A stretch of 64,000 nucleotides of DNA. It comes from Dryas octopetala (taxonomy: Eukaryota > Streptophyta > Magnoliopsida > Rosales > Rosaceae). The notes beneath the pieces are model-generated. The model saw only the letters and a program-made list of their open reading frames with translations, made no database searches and was not told the origin of the DNA. The position numbers and the translations under genes were made by a program. Every line of letters begins with the position of its first letter. Position 1 is the stretch's first letter. Of the stretch, positions 11,588 through 24,724 are shown piece by piece. Location of the stretch: positions 9,397,896 through 9,461,895 of the forward strand of contig OY992837.1 in the NCBI GenBank assembly GCA_963921425.1, written 5' to 3'.

Positions 11588-13635
11588 ATGGCCTGCTCAT
11601 CTGCCTCAACCGCTCTCATCTCCTCAACCCCTAGGGCTTTCTCCTCCTCCTCCAAATCCACACCTCTAATGGCTTCCTCCATTTCCAACCCTTTCTCCAA
11701 AACCCTAACCTCCTTCACCAAATCCTTCCATGGCCTCCGCCTGCCACGTGCCCCCCGCTCCGTTTCCCTCTCCCACGGTTCTCACTCCCGCAAGGCCTTC
11801 ACTGTGAAAGCTACTGTAAGTCAATGCTCTATTGCTCTCTTTCAATTTCGCCATGCCTGCTACTGTGTGTATTGCTGTAGATATTGATTTCTCTCATTGT
11901 GTTTTGGGGACAGGCTGAGCTTCCTCTGGTTGGAAACCTAGCTCCTGATTTTGAGGCTGAGGCTGTTTTTGATCAGGAATTCATCAAGGTGGGGCCTAAA
12001 TTCTAAACCCATTGCTCTGTTCTGCAATCACTCACTGTTTAATTGGGTTCATTGAAGCTGAATAGCTTTGCCATTTCAGGTCAAACTCTCCGAATATATT
12101 GGGAAGAAATATGTGATTCTCTTTTTCTACCCATTGGATTTCACATTTGTTTGTCCTACAGGTTGGTTTGTTTTCACATCGACAATTTTGCATAAAAGTT
12201 TCAATCTTTATTGGATGCTGAAGTTTCATTTTTAATCTTTACTCCTTCTTGCAGAGATCACTGCTTTCAGCGATCGTCATGCTGAGTTTGAGGCACTCAA
12301 CACTGAAGTTTTGGGTGTTTCAGTCGACAGTGTGGTAAGTTGATTCTTGCTCCAACTATCACTATTACTTATAATCCATTGCTTTAGATTGTTTAGAAAC
12401 CAGACATATCAACCTGCATCTGGGTACCTACTACTTTGTTGGCTGTTTTGTTCTGCTGTAAGATATCGTGAAAAGTCAATATTATGCATATATTTATAAT
12501 ATGGTAAATTTTCTCTGGAACTAGATGCATGCTTCAATGTTTTGATATAAGTTCATAATTCCATACCCAGTTTGAGTTATCAAAATTTCAAATTAAAATG
12601 TGGCCAGCATTGATGGAAATATTTTGTATGCATCTGATGTTGTGATTGTCAACTGAAATTGGATTCATGGTATGGGTGGACAAGGAATACATGTGATTTT
12701 TGTTGAGCGAAAAGCCCAATTCCCAGTTTGAGTGGAGAAGGACTTATAGACAAGGATGAAACATAAAAAGAATAATAAGGAGAACTAGCATATAAAGTTG
12801 GAATCAAAAGGAGTTACAAAGGTTGGCCACATCAGAAAGTTGTGCTCTTGTTGATGATTGATGAATGATGCCAATCAGCTTACTTTTCTGTTAGTTTTTA
12901 GATAACTTGTGAATTATGATGCCATCTTTAATGAGATAGTTAAAGGCTGCTCTTTCTTGGATTGATGAGATGAATTATCTTGGTCTTATACTATCTTTTT
13001 TGTAGTTTTCACACCTTGCATGGGTCCAAACAGATAGAAAATCAGGTGGTCTTGGTGATTTGAACTATCCATTGATCTCTGATGTCACCAAATCAATTTC
13101 AAAATCTTATGGTGTGCTGATCCCAGATCAGGTATGACCATATGAAATATAATTTTAATTGTTCTGAATTAATGAATGAGAAACTTGTGAGACTCTGATG
13201 TTATAGTCCAGATTATTTTTATAAGTTGGATTTTTGGTTTTACCATTACAGGGGATTGCATTGAGAGGACTCTTTATTATTGACAAGGAAGGCATTATTC
13301 AACACTCCACCATTAACAATCTTGCCATTGGCAGGAGTGTTGATGAGACTAAGAGAACGCTCCAGGTAAACACATTCATTGAGACCAAATTATAAGTGGG
13401 ATGATTTTAGTTTCCAAGATCTGCCTTTTATATCTAAGAATATCCTTGTTGTGTTGTTTATTACTTTTTATAATTTGTTTTTGTGGCTCCCTTTCCTTGC
13501 CTGGGTTGGATACTGCAGGCCTTGCAGTATGTGCAGGATAACCCCGATGAAGTTTGCCCAGCTGGATGGAAGCCTGGGGAGAAGTCCATGAAGCCAGACC
13601 CCAAGCTCAGCAAAGAGTACTTCTCTGCAATATAG
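11588..13635 (+). CDS. BAS1: Chloroplast 2-Cys peroxiredoxin
   Basis: Thiol peroxidase that reduces H2O2 and alkyl hydroperoxides in the chloroplast stroma and is re-reduced by NTRC or thioredoxins. Seven exons (11588-11815, 11914-11988, 12080-12161, 12255-12334, 13006-13131, 13252-13365 and 13519-13635) join in phase to 273 residues, close to the usual plant length. Residues 1 to about 75 are a Ser-rich transit peptide, and the mature part starts near [13 protein letters not shown]. The peroxidatic cysteine is Cys126 in DFTFVCPTE. The resolving cysteine is Cys248 in DEVCPAGW, 122 residues later as in known 2-Cys enzymes. The GGLG motif (exon 5) and C-terminal YF (KEYFSAI) are both present, so the enzyme should be prone to overoxidation by peroxide. 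No defects seen. Confidence 0.98.
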
Positions 13636-14388
13636 TGGGGGGTAGTACTCTGCATATCTATGTCATATTCAGATAGGGAGGTGTAAACGAGTTTTGTTTT
13701 TGTGTAATGTCTTCTTCTAGTCGGTGAAATTTGAGTAGCAATATGTCAGAATAAACCCAATGGATGAACTTGTCCGATTTTTCAGCACATTCAAGTAGTG
13801 TAAAATTTCATTGTTATCACCTCTTCTTTCATCATGTTTGTGTTTAAATGGTATGGTGCAACTGGTTCGAGAGCCTAGGAACTTGATGCACCGTAGTAAG
13901 GCAGCGGCAATGATTTATAGGCTTGATGCAGCAAGTTTATTTGGCAGTATGGAAATGGCCCTTGTAATTTTATCTTATCAGAAAATTGTATGATGGCGAT
14001 AATAAATAGTGTTTCATTTTTCTTTTCCTTTGGGTTTCCATACTATACTTCAAAGTTCCACGTATATGGTATGAGACCTTGGAAAATCCACCAAACTTTC
14101 AGCTTGATGATCAACTAAAATGAATGACTAAGATTAATCCTTGTGCAATTTAGGTGGCTTAATTAGTTAGATTAGCAAAAACTGGACCACAACATCCAGT
14201 CATTTCAGAATCTGAAACCTCAGATGACTGCATAATAGAGCAACTATTGTTAAAGACTGTGAAGTTGGAACCAGGTAATAATTCATCCATTAAAACAAGT
14301 GGTCATTATCCATTTCTTACCAACTGGTGCATAGTGGGGCTTGTCTTGAAAGACAATCCAAAAAGCTTTGGAAGTGGGAGGAAGAAGG
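13636..14388. other. 3' UTR of the peroxiredoxin gene and short intergenic spacer
   Basis: The first 350-400 bases downstream of the TAG probably are the peroxiredoxin 3' UTR; an AATAAA-like motif occurs near 13750 and another near 14000. The rest is the upstream flank of the next gene. No other coding exon was recognised. Confidence 0.45.
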
Positions 14389-15081
14389 ATGAGGACCGAA
14401 GGAGTTCTTCATCTCCACCACAACATAACATCAACAACACCAGCACTAGCCCTCCCCATTACTTGTTATCACATCTCCAAAACCCAAATCCTGAAGAGGG
14501 TGAACCAGGACCACACACAAAGGCTGAGGCTAAGGATCTGTACAGTGCCAACTCTTGGACCAACAAGTGGTAAGAGACTCTCAACCATATCAGCAGCAGC
14601 AGTTCAGCCTTCACAGCCTCTCGATCTAACAGAAGACAACGTCAGACAGGTCTTAGCTGATGCCAGAGTCGAACTTGGGGTGCTCTTTGACTCTTCAGTT
14701 GGCATTACAGGTTCTTATCTTAAACCACACACCGTTTTTCTTTAATTATTTCGTTTTTTTATTTTTTTTGGTGAAATTAGATTTAGATGGGGTGAATGCT
14801 TTGCAGGGCAAGTTGAACTTGTTGAACTGGATGGACCCTTTGTGACGATCAGTCTAAAAGGCCGGTTTTGGCACGAACGTAGCATGATTCTGGCTAGAAT
14901 GGCCAATTATCTGAAGCAGAGGATCCCTGTGAGTTATATATGATATATCCCACAATTATTCGATTTTATACTCAAATATCTTACCCTTTTAGTGATGAAT
15001 CTAGTTCTTTCTCATCAGGAAATTTTGGAGGTAGATATAGAAGATGAGAAACAATTGGATGACAGCCCTGCAAACTTTTAG
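14389..15081 (+). CDS. Plastid-type NifU-fold domain protein lacking the CxxC pair
   Basis: Three exons (14389-14710, 14807-14928 and 15019-15081) join in phase to 168 residues ending DDSPANF. The first in-frame ATG (14389) was taken as the start; upstream in-frame options are non-ATG. Residues 1 to about 70 are basic and rich in Ser/Thr/Leu with almost no acidic residues, consistent with a transit peptide. Residues about 80-158 follow the pattern of the NifU C-terminal domain: N-terminal helix (LTEDNVRQVLADARVELG), strand pair (QVELVELDG, FVTISLKGRF), helix (RSMILARMANYLKQRIPE) and last strand (ILEVDIED). Classical NFU proteins carry Cys-x-x-Cys between the second strand and second helix; here that place reads RFWHERS with no cysteine. 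It is therefore unlikely to hold an iron-sulfur cluster that way. Function is unknown; the fold assignment is inferred from pattern only. Confidence 0.75.
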
Positions 15082-18000
15082 AGGTACTACTGGTATTTTT
15101 TGCTTTTTCATGCTTTGTTTCTAAGAAATTGTGTACCATTTATTTGCTGAAGCTCTGATAAACAAATGGAAAGTGAGAAGGAGCCAATAGCCATTTTGTT
15201 GGAATGGGTGGTGCGCACTCTATCGATTAAGCTTGTTTGCAGATCACTGCCCAAGTTTGAAATTAGTCCAAGCAACTTACCCACAACAGCAGGAACGTGT
15301 ACAATGATAAATAAACTTACAATTTTGTTCCCCAAGCAGAGACTAGAAAGCTAGCCTTGGGAAAAAAACATTTATAAATGTTTCATGAGGACATATGTAT
15401 CAATTTCTTGAGAGTAGTATGTGTATGAATTGGGAGATATATGTGGTTTCAGCTGGCTTGTTACCTAATTCATAAAGCCATTGATGTGGTGCGGTGCTGC
15501 CTATCACTTCAGTGGTATCAGTGAAAAGGGTTTTGTATTGGCAGACTGAAAATTTACAAAGATAAGCTGAAGAAAGAAGGCATGAAATTGTGTATTTAAC
15601 ACCAACTGTAATGTCCTATGATCCTCACTGTTGTATATATCTGAGTGATCACAGAGGATAAACTATGAATGTCTAAGGATCTGTTTGCCCACTAAGCAGC
15701 TCAAGTTTTCGAAAGGAGGGGTAAAACAACAAATTTAACAGGATCAATATTGAAATTGAAGACCATGGGTATAGAACTGTTTCACATATGCTCATCTGGC
15801 AGTCCTTGCATTCTTGGTTCACAACTTCACAGGCATTCTTGTTGCCTGTGAGTGATTGACAACTGTTAATTGGTGTGAAGCCTACACCAATCAAAATTCT
15901 TAATTATGGTGGAATTCCTCAGGTTTCTACTGATAAGGCTGTTATTGGAATTAACCCATTTCTTTCTTGATTTATTCAAGCTGTAGTACATCAAACTTGT
16001 CAGTTTCAAATCTCTTGTGATGAGTGATGACCAAGTACAACCTAAACCCTTATATTAACAATGATATATATCCAATTTCTCTAACAAAAATAACCCATTT
16101 TATAATAATTAATCATTGTTTTGGCTTTCTCTTTGTAAAATAAGGCGAGCATGTTTGGCACCACCAAAGAGACTATCTATGTTCGCTAAAAGAACTTAAT
16201 CAAAAGATTTGCAGATAAGGTAGACACTGGGTATATACTATGCACATTGTATTGTAGTTGGTAACTTGGTCATGGAATGATAACAAATGATCTAATGGCT
16301 TACATCAGAGCTGATCATTCTGTCTGTTGTTGGAAATTCATTTCCTTTTATCCTTTTTTCTTGTACCAACAAAGCAAAGGAGGAGCCTTAGATTGATTGA
16401 CTATGTACACGGGTTGACCTTTGAGGATGAGGATCTTATTTGGATTGCATTAGATAGATCTATCTAATCAAGTGCAATTGGACATATAAATAATCTTCAT
16501 GTGCCTCACATGCTCAAACCACCTGGCCTTGGAAGCCAAGCAGCAAACTGTCCTCAAAGTTAATCTCAACCCGTATTATATAATAAGGCAGCAATAAGAA
16601 TAACAAATAATTAATGATAGTGCTAACTATAAAGAGTATAAGACTAACTAACATATGCCTCTCGTTGTTGTAAATTAAATCGAAAATTATTTAATTGTAC
16701 TGGTCAAGAGTGATCATCTATCAACACAGTTGTTATGCTGCTTAGCTGCTATAACAAGTCTTAATATGCTAAGCATGAAACACATTGCACAGCCATGTTG
16801 GTACCTTAAAAATTGCGGCAGATTACTTCATATATATATAAAATTAAGTTGAAACTAATAGTTGATAACGAATATAACCTACTAATTTGTACTTAAAAGA
16901 GGAAGCATCTTTAAGGGATCTCATAGACTCATACTTTGTACAAACTAAGGGATACACTAATATTGTTAGAGCTCTCAATGATATTGTTCATTTTATTAGA
17001 CAACATTTTCAATACACAATAAAATGAAGAGTTCTTTATTAATAAGCCAAAACATACAACTTTTTTTAGTCATAAATATAAATTTTTAATCTATTTATTT
17101 TTAAGCCATAAAAAATATTTCTAAGCCACAATTAAAAAAAATCAAGTATGCACCATTCAATATTATTCAAATTTAAGCATACCCAAGTTTTAGTTTAATT
17201 TTTTTAAAAAATTCTTTTGAGAGTTTTGAGTTTATGGTATAGTTTTTAGATTAATTTATGGCTAAAACCCTAAAATATGAAGTTATAAAACCTAAACTCT
17301 AAATGCTTAAACCTTAAAATTACAATACTACATCATTCAATAAAGTGTAATTCTACAAAATTATAAAGTATAATTCTACAATAATTACATTTTGCATCAT
17401 AACAAAATAAAGTGTAACTCTTTACATACTACATCATAACAAAATATAATGTAACTCTCTGAGTGTTGCATACAGCGTTAGTAAAAAAGTTCAGTGTTAA
17501 GCCACTCCTTATGACTTAAAAAAAATAAATCTTTTACATGAGTTTATAAGTGAAACTTACAATTTTTTAAGACTTTTTGCTAATTTATTTTAAAATGATC
17601 GGAAAGAAAAAAAAATTAGTATTATACTCGAATAAATATGTTTCAGTACGTGTGCAATAAAAAATAGCTATCGACTTGACAAAGTTTATTTAATATGTGT
17701 GGAAGGTCATAAAATGATGAAAATTATTGTAACCACATACATATAAATCATCCTTTCATCACCATGTATGAAAACCTCATTCACATGAGATGGATCCTAC
17801 ATTAGTCTCCCAATACCAAATGCCCCAACTCATATGAAAGAGTTGATAATAAAAAATAAAATAAAAAACCTTAAAAAAAGAATTGGATTGTAAAGTTTTT
17901 CCTATTGCAATATATCTTTTAGCACTCTCCTAAATATTTTTCTCACAAATTTAAGGTAAAAACTGTAGAAGCCATTGTTACAAAAGAATACACCAGAGAA

Positions 18001-18281
18001 CCATATAAACAAGAAGAAACTTGAATTGATTCCTTCACAGTTTTACAAAAAAAGTGAAAGACATGGATGATAAGCATTTCCTTCATCTTCTTTTTTTTTT
18101 TTTTTTCTTTCTTCAAACAAATATATATATAGACTTTGAGAGAGAGTGTTCTGCCTTCCGGCTCAGCTACAAAAAGACCCAAAGTTCCTATTGCTAATGA
18201 TGATGTACGGTGTCGTCCGACCGTATACTAACCGTATATACTGTGAGGCGCAAAACGCAAAATAAGAAGGACCAAAACATA
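15082..18281. other. 3.2-kb gene-poor interval between the NifU-fold gene and LOG
   Basis: The first 500-600 bases probably hold the 3' UTR of the NifU-fold gene. The rest is AT-rich with no recognisable exon. Around 17290-17480 the motif CATCATAACAAAAT followed by a TGTAACTCT-type sequence is repeated, suggesting a small degenerate repeat. Bases 17940-18281 are downstream of the LOG stop codon and likely include its 3' UTR. Confidence 0.45.
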
Positions 18282-20832
18282 TCACGTGGCGACCCCGGAT
18301 TCAGACACGTAGTTTATTCTGTCCACCTCTTCCCACACCAACTTGGATGTTATTTCATCATGCTCCGGGACATATTCCTGTTGCCAAAAAAAATAAAAAA
18401 TAAAATCAATTTCAAGTTCATTGTGTGAGTGCAGAAAAGTCATAATATAAAAGAAATAAAGTTCACTATTTGGACTCGGAGTGTCCGAGTGAATTAGGTC
18501 AGGAGTATATATATATATATAAAAGAAATAAAGAGATTAAATTACCTCTAGTTGTCTGACCAATTGCTTGGCTGTTGGAGCAGACACGATAATGTGACGT
18601 GCAGTAGGAGAAATAAAGCCTTCATCAACGGCCTTATCAATGAAGCATAACAACGAATTGTAGTAGCCGTCCACATTCAACAGCCCCACCTACAAAAAAA
18701 CAAATTAATCAATTATAATATCCAACTCCAAACATCTAGCTAATTAACTAATCATATCATTAATTTGTATTATATGAATGTTGTTTATATGTCTTCATTG
18801 CCTTGTGACCAAAAACCCTTCTTTTGACCAACAACCTCTCATTTTTATAACCTCTCTCCCATTCAAACGGAGATCCTCCGAATAATCATGTAATCATGTA
18901 GCACGACTATGAGTCATGAAATATGCCAAATCTTATGCTATCTTTCCATGTGAATCAGAATTAAGTACACATGCATTGATTCTATATATATCATGTACGT
19001 GACACTTTAATTTTCTCATACATTCATACCACTCAATAAGATTGACTCACTCATCATATGATTAAATATATATATACATATATTATATCAGATGCCCTTA
19101 ACTTACTTTGCTTTCTAAGCCTACATGGAATTATGGAGATGAGAGAGAGAAAGAGCCGTGTACTTAAGAAACATGATAATTTAATCATGGGCACATAATT
19201 TCATGGAGACAAGGAATATGATAAAATATTAGTTCATTCTTAATGTGAGATTGTATTCATTATTAATCAGAGTTCTAGCAGATAATTTGGGGACATCAAC
19301 AATTATTAACAAGATCATAACTACATTTGAACAAACATAAAACATGGCATCATGTGAAGGCTTGCTTCCTTGTAAAGCTTAGGAATGATTTATAGAATTG
19401 TTTATGTCATTCAAAAATGCCATAAAAAAAGTGGATAATTAGAGTGTTTCTTACAGGTTTGCGGTGGATTCCAAGCTGAGCCCAGGTTATGACTTCCAGC
19501 AGTTCCTCTAGGGTGCCATAGCCACCTGATCATGATATTAATTTAAATTAGTTCAATTTTAAATGAAGGGTATATCTTATAAAACAATTGTGAGAGTGTT
19601 GCTCTCGACAGTCGTTCACGTGCATGTGGATGACTATCAACTCTTGATGTGTGTGAGAATCGGGACTCACACAATCAACGGTTAACAATCACCTAAGCAC
19701 GCGAGGACAACTGTCTTTAGCATTTGTAATTGACAATTATACTGTTATCCGAGATGTCTAATTGATGGATGAAATCCATACCAGGGAGGGCAATGAAAGC
19801 ATCAGCTTGACGGGCCATCTCCGCTTTCCTTTGGTGCATATCGGATACAGTTCTAACTTCTCCAACAGTCTCACCAGTTATCTGCAATATTTTAATCAAT
19901 TCCATAATTAATTATGCAAAGAGCAACACAGATCATGGATCACTTAAAATGAACACATTATAATATGCTACAAATTAAGAATACTAATTAATTACAAGAA
20001 ATATAAATTAAGTTTTTAATATATATACCTCTCTTGGCATTAGGGTCCTTGGAATAACTCTGCAAAAACACCCCATGAACATTTGTCAGTGAAGCTCCAT
20101 AAAAATTAGTTTCGCATTAATTAACATACACTTCATAAATTTATCAAACACTTAATTGGCTACCTTGCAAGTAGACACTAGACAGTGGCTTAGGCACCTC
20201 TTCTACATAGCCAAAAGTTAGATTACAGGACAGGGCCAGGCTTTTTGCAAAATTGAGATCGATGTCATGCACTTTCTAAAAGTTAAACACAGAGACTTTT
20301 ACCAAGCCTTTTTACCATCTCTATCTTTCTAACTGGAAGTTTCAGAGGGAACAACTGACATTGTAAGACTCTAAAGGGGTTGAACTTTTTATCCAACTGA
20401 TCAGAGCTGCTCAAATGAAAAAGGCCCCGTCCCCCCCTCCCCACATTGGTAAAGACTAACTCACACTTTTTTATTCTACTGTGGACCCAGATAAAGTGCA
20501 TATATGCTTTAGAACCCATGTTCACAATATCTAGAAGACACAATAATAGTTTGTCATAGAAATATGACCCTTTTTGTCCCAATACATAAGAAAAAAGAAG
20601 AAGAGGAATGCACAAATCCCATTTGATCTTTTATGTTGTCTGCCTTTGGGAACCCACCTAATACCTAATAGATAATTGGGATTGATTTGAATGGTTCAAG
20701 AAGAGGTATTGATAGCAACTTTTTTTTTGTGTTTTTGTTTGGCCAATCATTTAATTTCAGTGTAACCTAAGAAGAGGATAATGATGATGATGACAAAATT
20801 AAATTATGCGTATGCGTGTGTGTGTGGAATTC

Positions 20833-20870
<38 letters not shown>

Positions 20871-21519
20871 ACCCTAGGACATGGCGACCGCCATCATGAA
20901 CTGCCTGAGAAACAAGACCCATCAATCCCACGCTTCCACCTCCATACACCAAATCAATCCTTCTCTCCACCTTCAAAACCATATCGAAATCCAAACCCAT
21001 GAACACGTGTCACAAACCCAATTCATCCATCATAAAAACGACGAAGATATATTAATGAACATGATTGATTGAAAAAACTAGCTAGCTAGAAGATAGTAAT
21101 AATAGTACTATCTATGTATGTATGTCTCAGTGGATGGAATGAATGGATTTAAACCCTAGGTAGCTAAAGAGGCTAGCTATAGAGTGAAATTAATTAATTT
21201 ATAAAAAAATATATATATGTAAAAAATTATGGAACCCCATAAATAAAAATCATGGAGTTCAGGCATGGAAGGCTGTGAAGATGGCCAGCAGGCCCAGGAT
21301 AGACAACACGCTTAAAAGAATCATGATACCAAGAGAGCACGTTTGGTTCCCTGGGCACAATTTTAAAAAGCAAGCAGGCCGGAGGTACCCAGTAGTACTG
21401 ATAATTAATTAATTATTTTATAAAAACTTATTAAAAGAAAGAGATTTAATTAAAATCAAAACCGAGATCATGCAGGAAGGCTGCTCAACTGACAGCCAGG
21501 TTACAGCTAGCACTCCCTC

Positions 21520-21559
<40 letters not shown>

Positions 21560-22347
21560 CCACACAGCTAGAAACCCTAATCAGCTGGCCTGCTAATACA
21601 ACACTCCCCAAGTGTCTCCAACAATCATATGCCCACGTTGTACGCTTGTTTGGTTGCAACACGCAACCACGCACACCCAATACTTGAGAAAGCGAATATC
21701 ACCATTTCACAGAACAAGTAATCAATCCAAAATGGAAGAAAATTTAAGAATTGGAAATTAACCAAGAAAAATCTTGTATACAACTGTTTGCATACAATTC
21801 ATCTCTCACATTCAAGCTGTCACATTTCAGTCGCATGACTAGTTTTGTGAAACAAAAATTGTATACAAGGGTTGTACACAAAAAAAATCTCATTCTTTTG
21901 AAGAGAAAGAGGCTACCAAATTGCACCAAGTACTTGATGAACAAAATCACTTTAAGAAAATGAACCTTAAATGGAAAAATGGCATCAAAGTCCAATTTCC
22001 ATGAAAGATCGCAAATGGGTTCTGAATCCCAGAAGGAGTAGACGAATTAATATACAGAAAATCAAAATGGGTTTGGTTATGCACACTGTTTTATGCAATT
22101 TGGATGGGGATGGAACCCAGAAGGTTGAAGTAGAAAGTTAATACAAAGAAAAGAAAGAGAGAGATAGAGAGAGAGAGAGATAAAAAAAAAGCGAATTAAA
22201 TTACAATTAGAATGAAATATATGGAAGTGAATTAATTACCAGCTCCTTGCCGAGTTCAACAGCAGCTTCTTGGTAGCTAGCTTTCTTCCCAGAACTGCTA
22301 CCACAAAAAACACAAATCCTGTTGAATCTCGACTTTGTCTCTTCCAT
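18282..22347 (-). CDS. LOG: Cytokinin riboside 5'-monophosphate phosphoribohydrolase (LONELY GUY)
   Basis: Converts cytokinin riboside 5'-monophosphates directly to active free bases, in cytosol and nucleus. Seven exons on the minus strand (22347-22240, 20970-20873, 20059-20029, 19881-19782, 19525-19455, 18689-18546 and 18377-18282) join in phase to 215 residues, the usual LOG length. The start reads [20 protein letters not shown]. Exon 2 holds [14 protein letters not shown]. The catalytic PGGYGTLEE motif (about residues 112-120) is built across the exon 4/exon 5 junction, with Arg and Glu of the active site in the preceding QRKAEMAR and in TLEE. The protein ends SESGVAT. The donor of exon 2 is GTTTGT, weaker than the other donors, and lies directly beside a (GA)n microsatellite. 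Intron 1 is about 1.3 kb. Closest to the Arabidopsis LOG1/LOG3 type by eye; the exact paralogue is not assigned. Confidence 0.96.
20837..20865. repeat. (GA)n microsatellite in LOG intron 2
   Basis: A GA run of about 29 bases that ends seven bases before the 5' splice site of LOG exon 2 (transcript strand: CT run just after the donor). Confidence 0.95.
21523..21556. repeat. (CT)n microsatellite in LOG intron 1
   Basis: An uninterrupted CT run of about 34 bases within the first LOG intron. The surrounding intron has no other recognised feature. Confidence 0.95.
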
Positions 22348-22348
22348 A

Positions 22349-22375
22349 TCTCTCTCTCTCTCTCTCTCTCTCTCT
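22349..22375. repeat. (CT)n microsatellite in the LOG 5' leader
   Basis: A CT run that directly abuts the LOG start codon (GA run immediately upstream of ATG on the coding strand). It is likely transcribed as the end of the 5' UTR. Confidence 0.9.
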
Positions 22376-22651
22376 AGAGAATAATGAATGATCTCCTTAG
22401 AGCAAGGGAGAGGAGGGGAGGGTTGAGAATGAAAACAAAGTGAGCATTTCTTTATACCAATATATATAACGCCTTGGCCAAGTAATTCACATTATATTTA
22501 TATATAGGACCATATATAGCACTCAGCTTCCTATTTGGAAGGTAGAAAAATATGATTATTTTTTATTTTTTGATAATATAATATGATTTACTTACAGGGG
22601 AATATAATAATAGAAATATAGAATTGTAGAAAGTTGTTTTCTAGGAGAGAA
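22376..22651 (-). promoter_or_regulatory. Promoter region of LOG
   Basis: AT-rich upstream flank of LOG with TATATATA-type stretches near 22460-22510 that could serve as a TATA element. The Mutator-like element starting at 22661 sits about 310 bases upstream of the start codon. Confidence 0.35.
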
Positions 22652-22660
22652 AAAAATAAA

Positions 22661-23209
22661 GGTCAAATGACATTTTTAGTCCTTATACTTTTACATAATT
22701 TCTACTTTGGTCCTTATGCTTTTACATAATTTCTACTTTGGTCCGTAATTTTATTTTTGGCAATTTTAGTCTTATATTTTTTATATGATAGTAATTAGGT
22801 TCAAATAGTTAACATCGTTTAAATTGTTGAAGGAAAATTCGACGTGGAAGAATGTACTTAGCATATGAGTGTCATTTCAAATATTTTAGACGTTCATATA
22901 GATGCAAATTTAAGCTCTTACTCGACATTTAATATATTCAGTTTGACGTTGAAACTTTTTATTTTTCTTTATTGATTGTGTATAAGGGCGGATTTGGGCT
23001 TATATAAGCATTCAGGTAGAGTAAGACGTCTGAAATGTCACTAACTTGCCATACACATCGAAATTTTCAGCATCAATTTAAACAAGGTTAACGATTTGGA
23101 CTTAATTGCTATCGTATTAAAAGTACATGACTGAAATTGCCAAAATTAAAAAAGTAGAATCAAAGTGAAAATTTAATGAAAGTACAGAGACCAAAAGTGT
23201 CATTTGGCC
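22661..23209. mobile_element. Non-autonomous Mutator-like fold-back element (549 bp)
   Basis: The left end starts GGTCAAATGACATTTTTAGT and the right end is its imperfect inverse (GTGTCATTTGGCC). Inverted similarity continues inwards for more than 100 bases, including the TTTTGGCAATTT box near both inner ends of the arms. The 9 bases on each side, AAAAATAAA (22652-22660 and 23210-23218), are identical, as expected of Mutator-type target duplication. There is no coding capacity. It lies about 0.3 kb upstream of LOG. Confidence 0.8.
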
Positions 23210-23382
23210 AAAAATAAATAATTGAACAAGAATTAATTATAAGTCGGGGCAGTGATACTTTGCTACGCATGGTCAGCTTTGGCCCAATACATTTTTGTGC
23301 AATTATTTATTTTCTTATCAAAGGGAATCAAGTTGAAAAAAAAAAAATTTTGGATCAATAGTAGTTGGTACAATTGTGTACA

Positions 23383-23515
23383 ATAACCATCTCAACTAAT
23401 TATCTTGTGTATCATTTTTTTAATAGATGTAAGATCTACTATGTAGGCTCTACGCATGTTAATCTTATTTCTATTAGAAAGATGATATACAAATTAATCA
23501 GATGAGATGGTTCAA
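23383..23515. repeat. Imperfect inverted repeat, arms about 43 bp (MITE-like)
   Basis: ACCATCTCAACTAATTATCT and following bases on the left pair with AATTAATCAGATGAGATGGT on the right, with ATATCAT and CTATTAG-type boxes also matched. The loop is about 45 bases. No clear target duplication was found. Confidence 0.55.
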
Positions 23516-24445
23516 ATAGTTTGTTAAGATTATAAATATATACTTATTGAGTATTATCTAGATCTAATAACTTAATTTTGAGGATACATATTGGATGTGT
23601 TAGCCACCAAATGTAGTATCATCTATGTGGTTTCACCACTTAAAGAAGGATCTCACTTGAGAAAAGTGTTAAGCATTTAGCCTTACCTAATAGTTTAAAC
23701 TTTTATGATGAATATTAAATAATGTGCACACACTGAATTACAGGTTAATTGTTAGTATTTTTAACAATTATATTAATAGAGCTCTTCCGTTAAGATATAC
23801 TTCATCCTAGACATAATGAGATATAATTTATGAGACTCATTCTACATTTTAATTTGATGATCAAAGCCGTATACACCACATGATATTAAAGTTTTTAACT
23901 TTCAAAACTTGGCTATTAAACTAATTAATTTCCTGAGCTCAAAAAATTATTTTTATATGGTTGAGTTCATATTCCAATGTGATTTACCATCATACTAAAA
24001 GTATAATTAAATAGATGTTAAATTTAGACAATTATAAAAATAATAAGTACTTACTTAAATGTGAATACTGTTATTTATATACCATATCAACTAACTATTT
24101 TATACTTAATCCTTAGTTGCATTATATATATGACTTGGAAATACAACTAGAACAAAAATTTAACTATTCACTATTAATAGTGTGTTTGGATGGAGAAAAA
24201 AAAAATTGAAATTTAAATAAAATTCAGCATTTAAGAAATTATATACTTTAATTTCCTTATTTGGGTTTAATATATCGCATCTCAAAGCTATCTTTGAGAA
24301 GAGTAGTGAAGTTTTTATACTCCTAATTTTTACCATAAAATGGCCCCCAATTCAATCTAATTTTATTTTATCATAAGCAAAGAAAAAAAGAGAAAAGGGT
24401 TATTGTAGGACAATTTCAAAGGATCTGGTTTTCAGAACTAAAGCG
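23516..24445. other. Gene-free AT-rich intergenic DNA
   Basis: Nothing recognisable: no exon, terminal repeat or microsatellite of note. Confidence 0.5.
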
Positions 24446-24664
24446 TAGGGGTGGGCACTTAGGATTAAGAAACATGACCAAACTGGACTGGTCAATCTAA
24501 TTGTTTTTTTCTTTCTTATTTTGGCGCAAAAAGAAAATTAAACTAGCTTGAACCAATTTGGTAGCTGATTTTAATTTCTCGAACCATCGGTTTTAAGTTT
24601 TAACCGTATTGAACACATCAAACTTTTTTTTTTTTTAAATACATGTCCTTCCACTTGTAGATGC

Positions 24665-24666
24665 CG

Positions 24667-24698
<32 letters not shown>

Positions 24699-24724
24699 CA
24701 CTCACTCACTCACTCTCTCTCTCA
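24665..24724. repeat. Compound microsatellite (CG)n(CA)n(CTCA)n(CT)n
   Basis: Four adjoining simple repeats: CG run, CA run, a CTCA tetranucleotide run and a short CT run. Confidence 0.95.
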
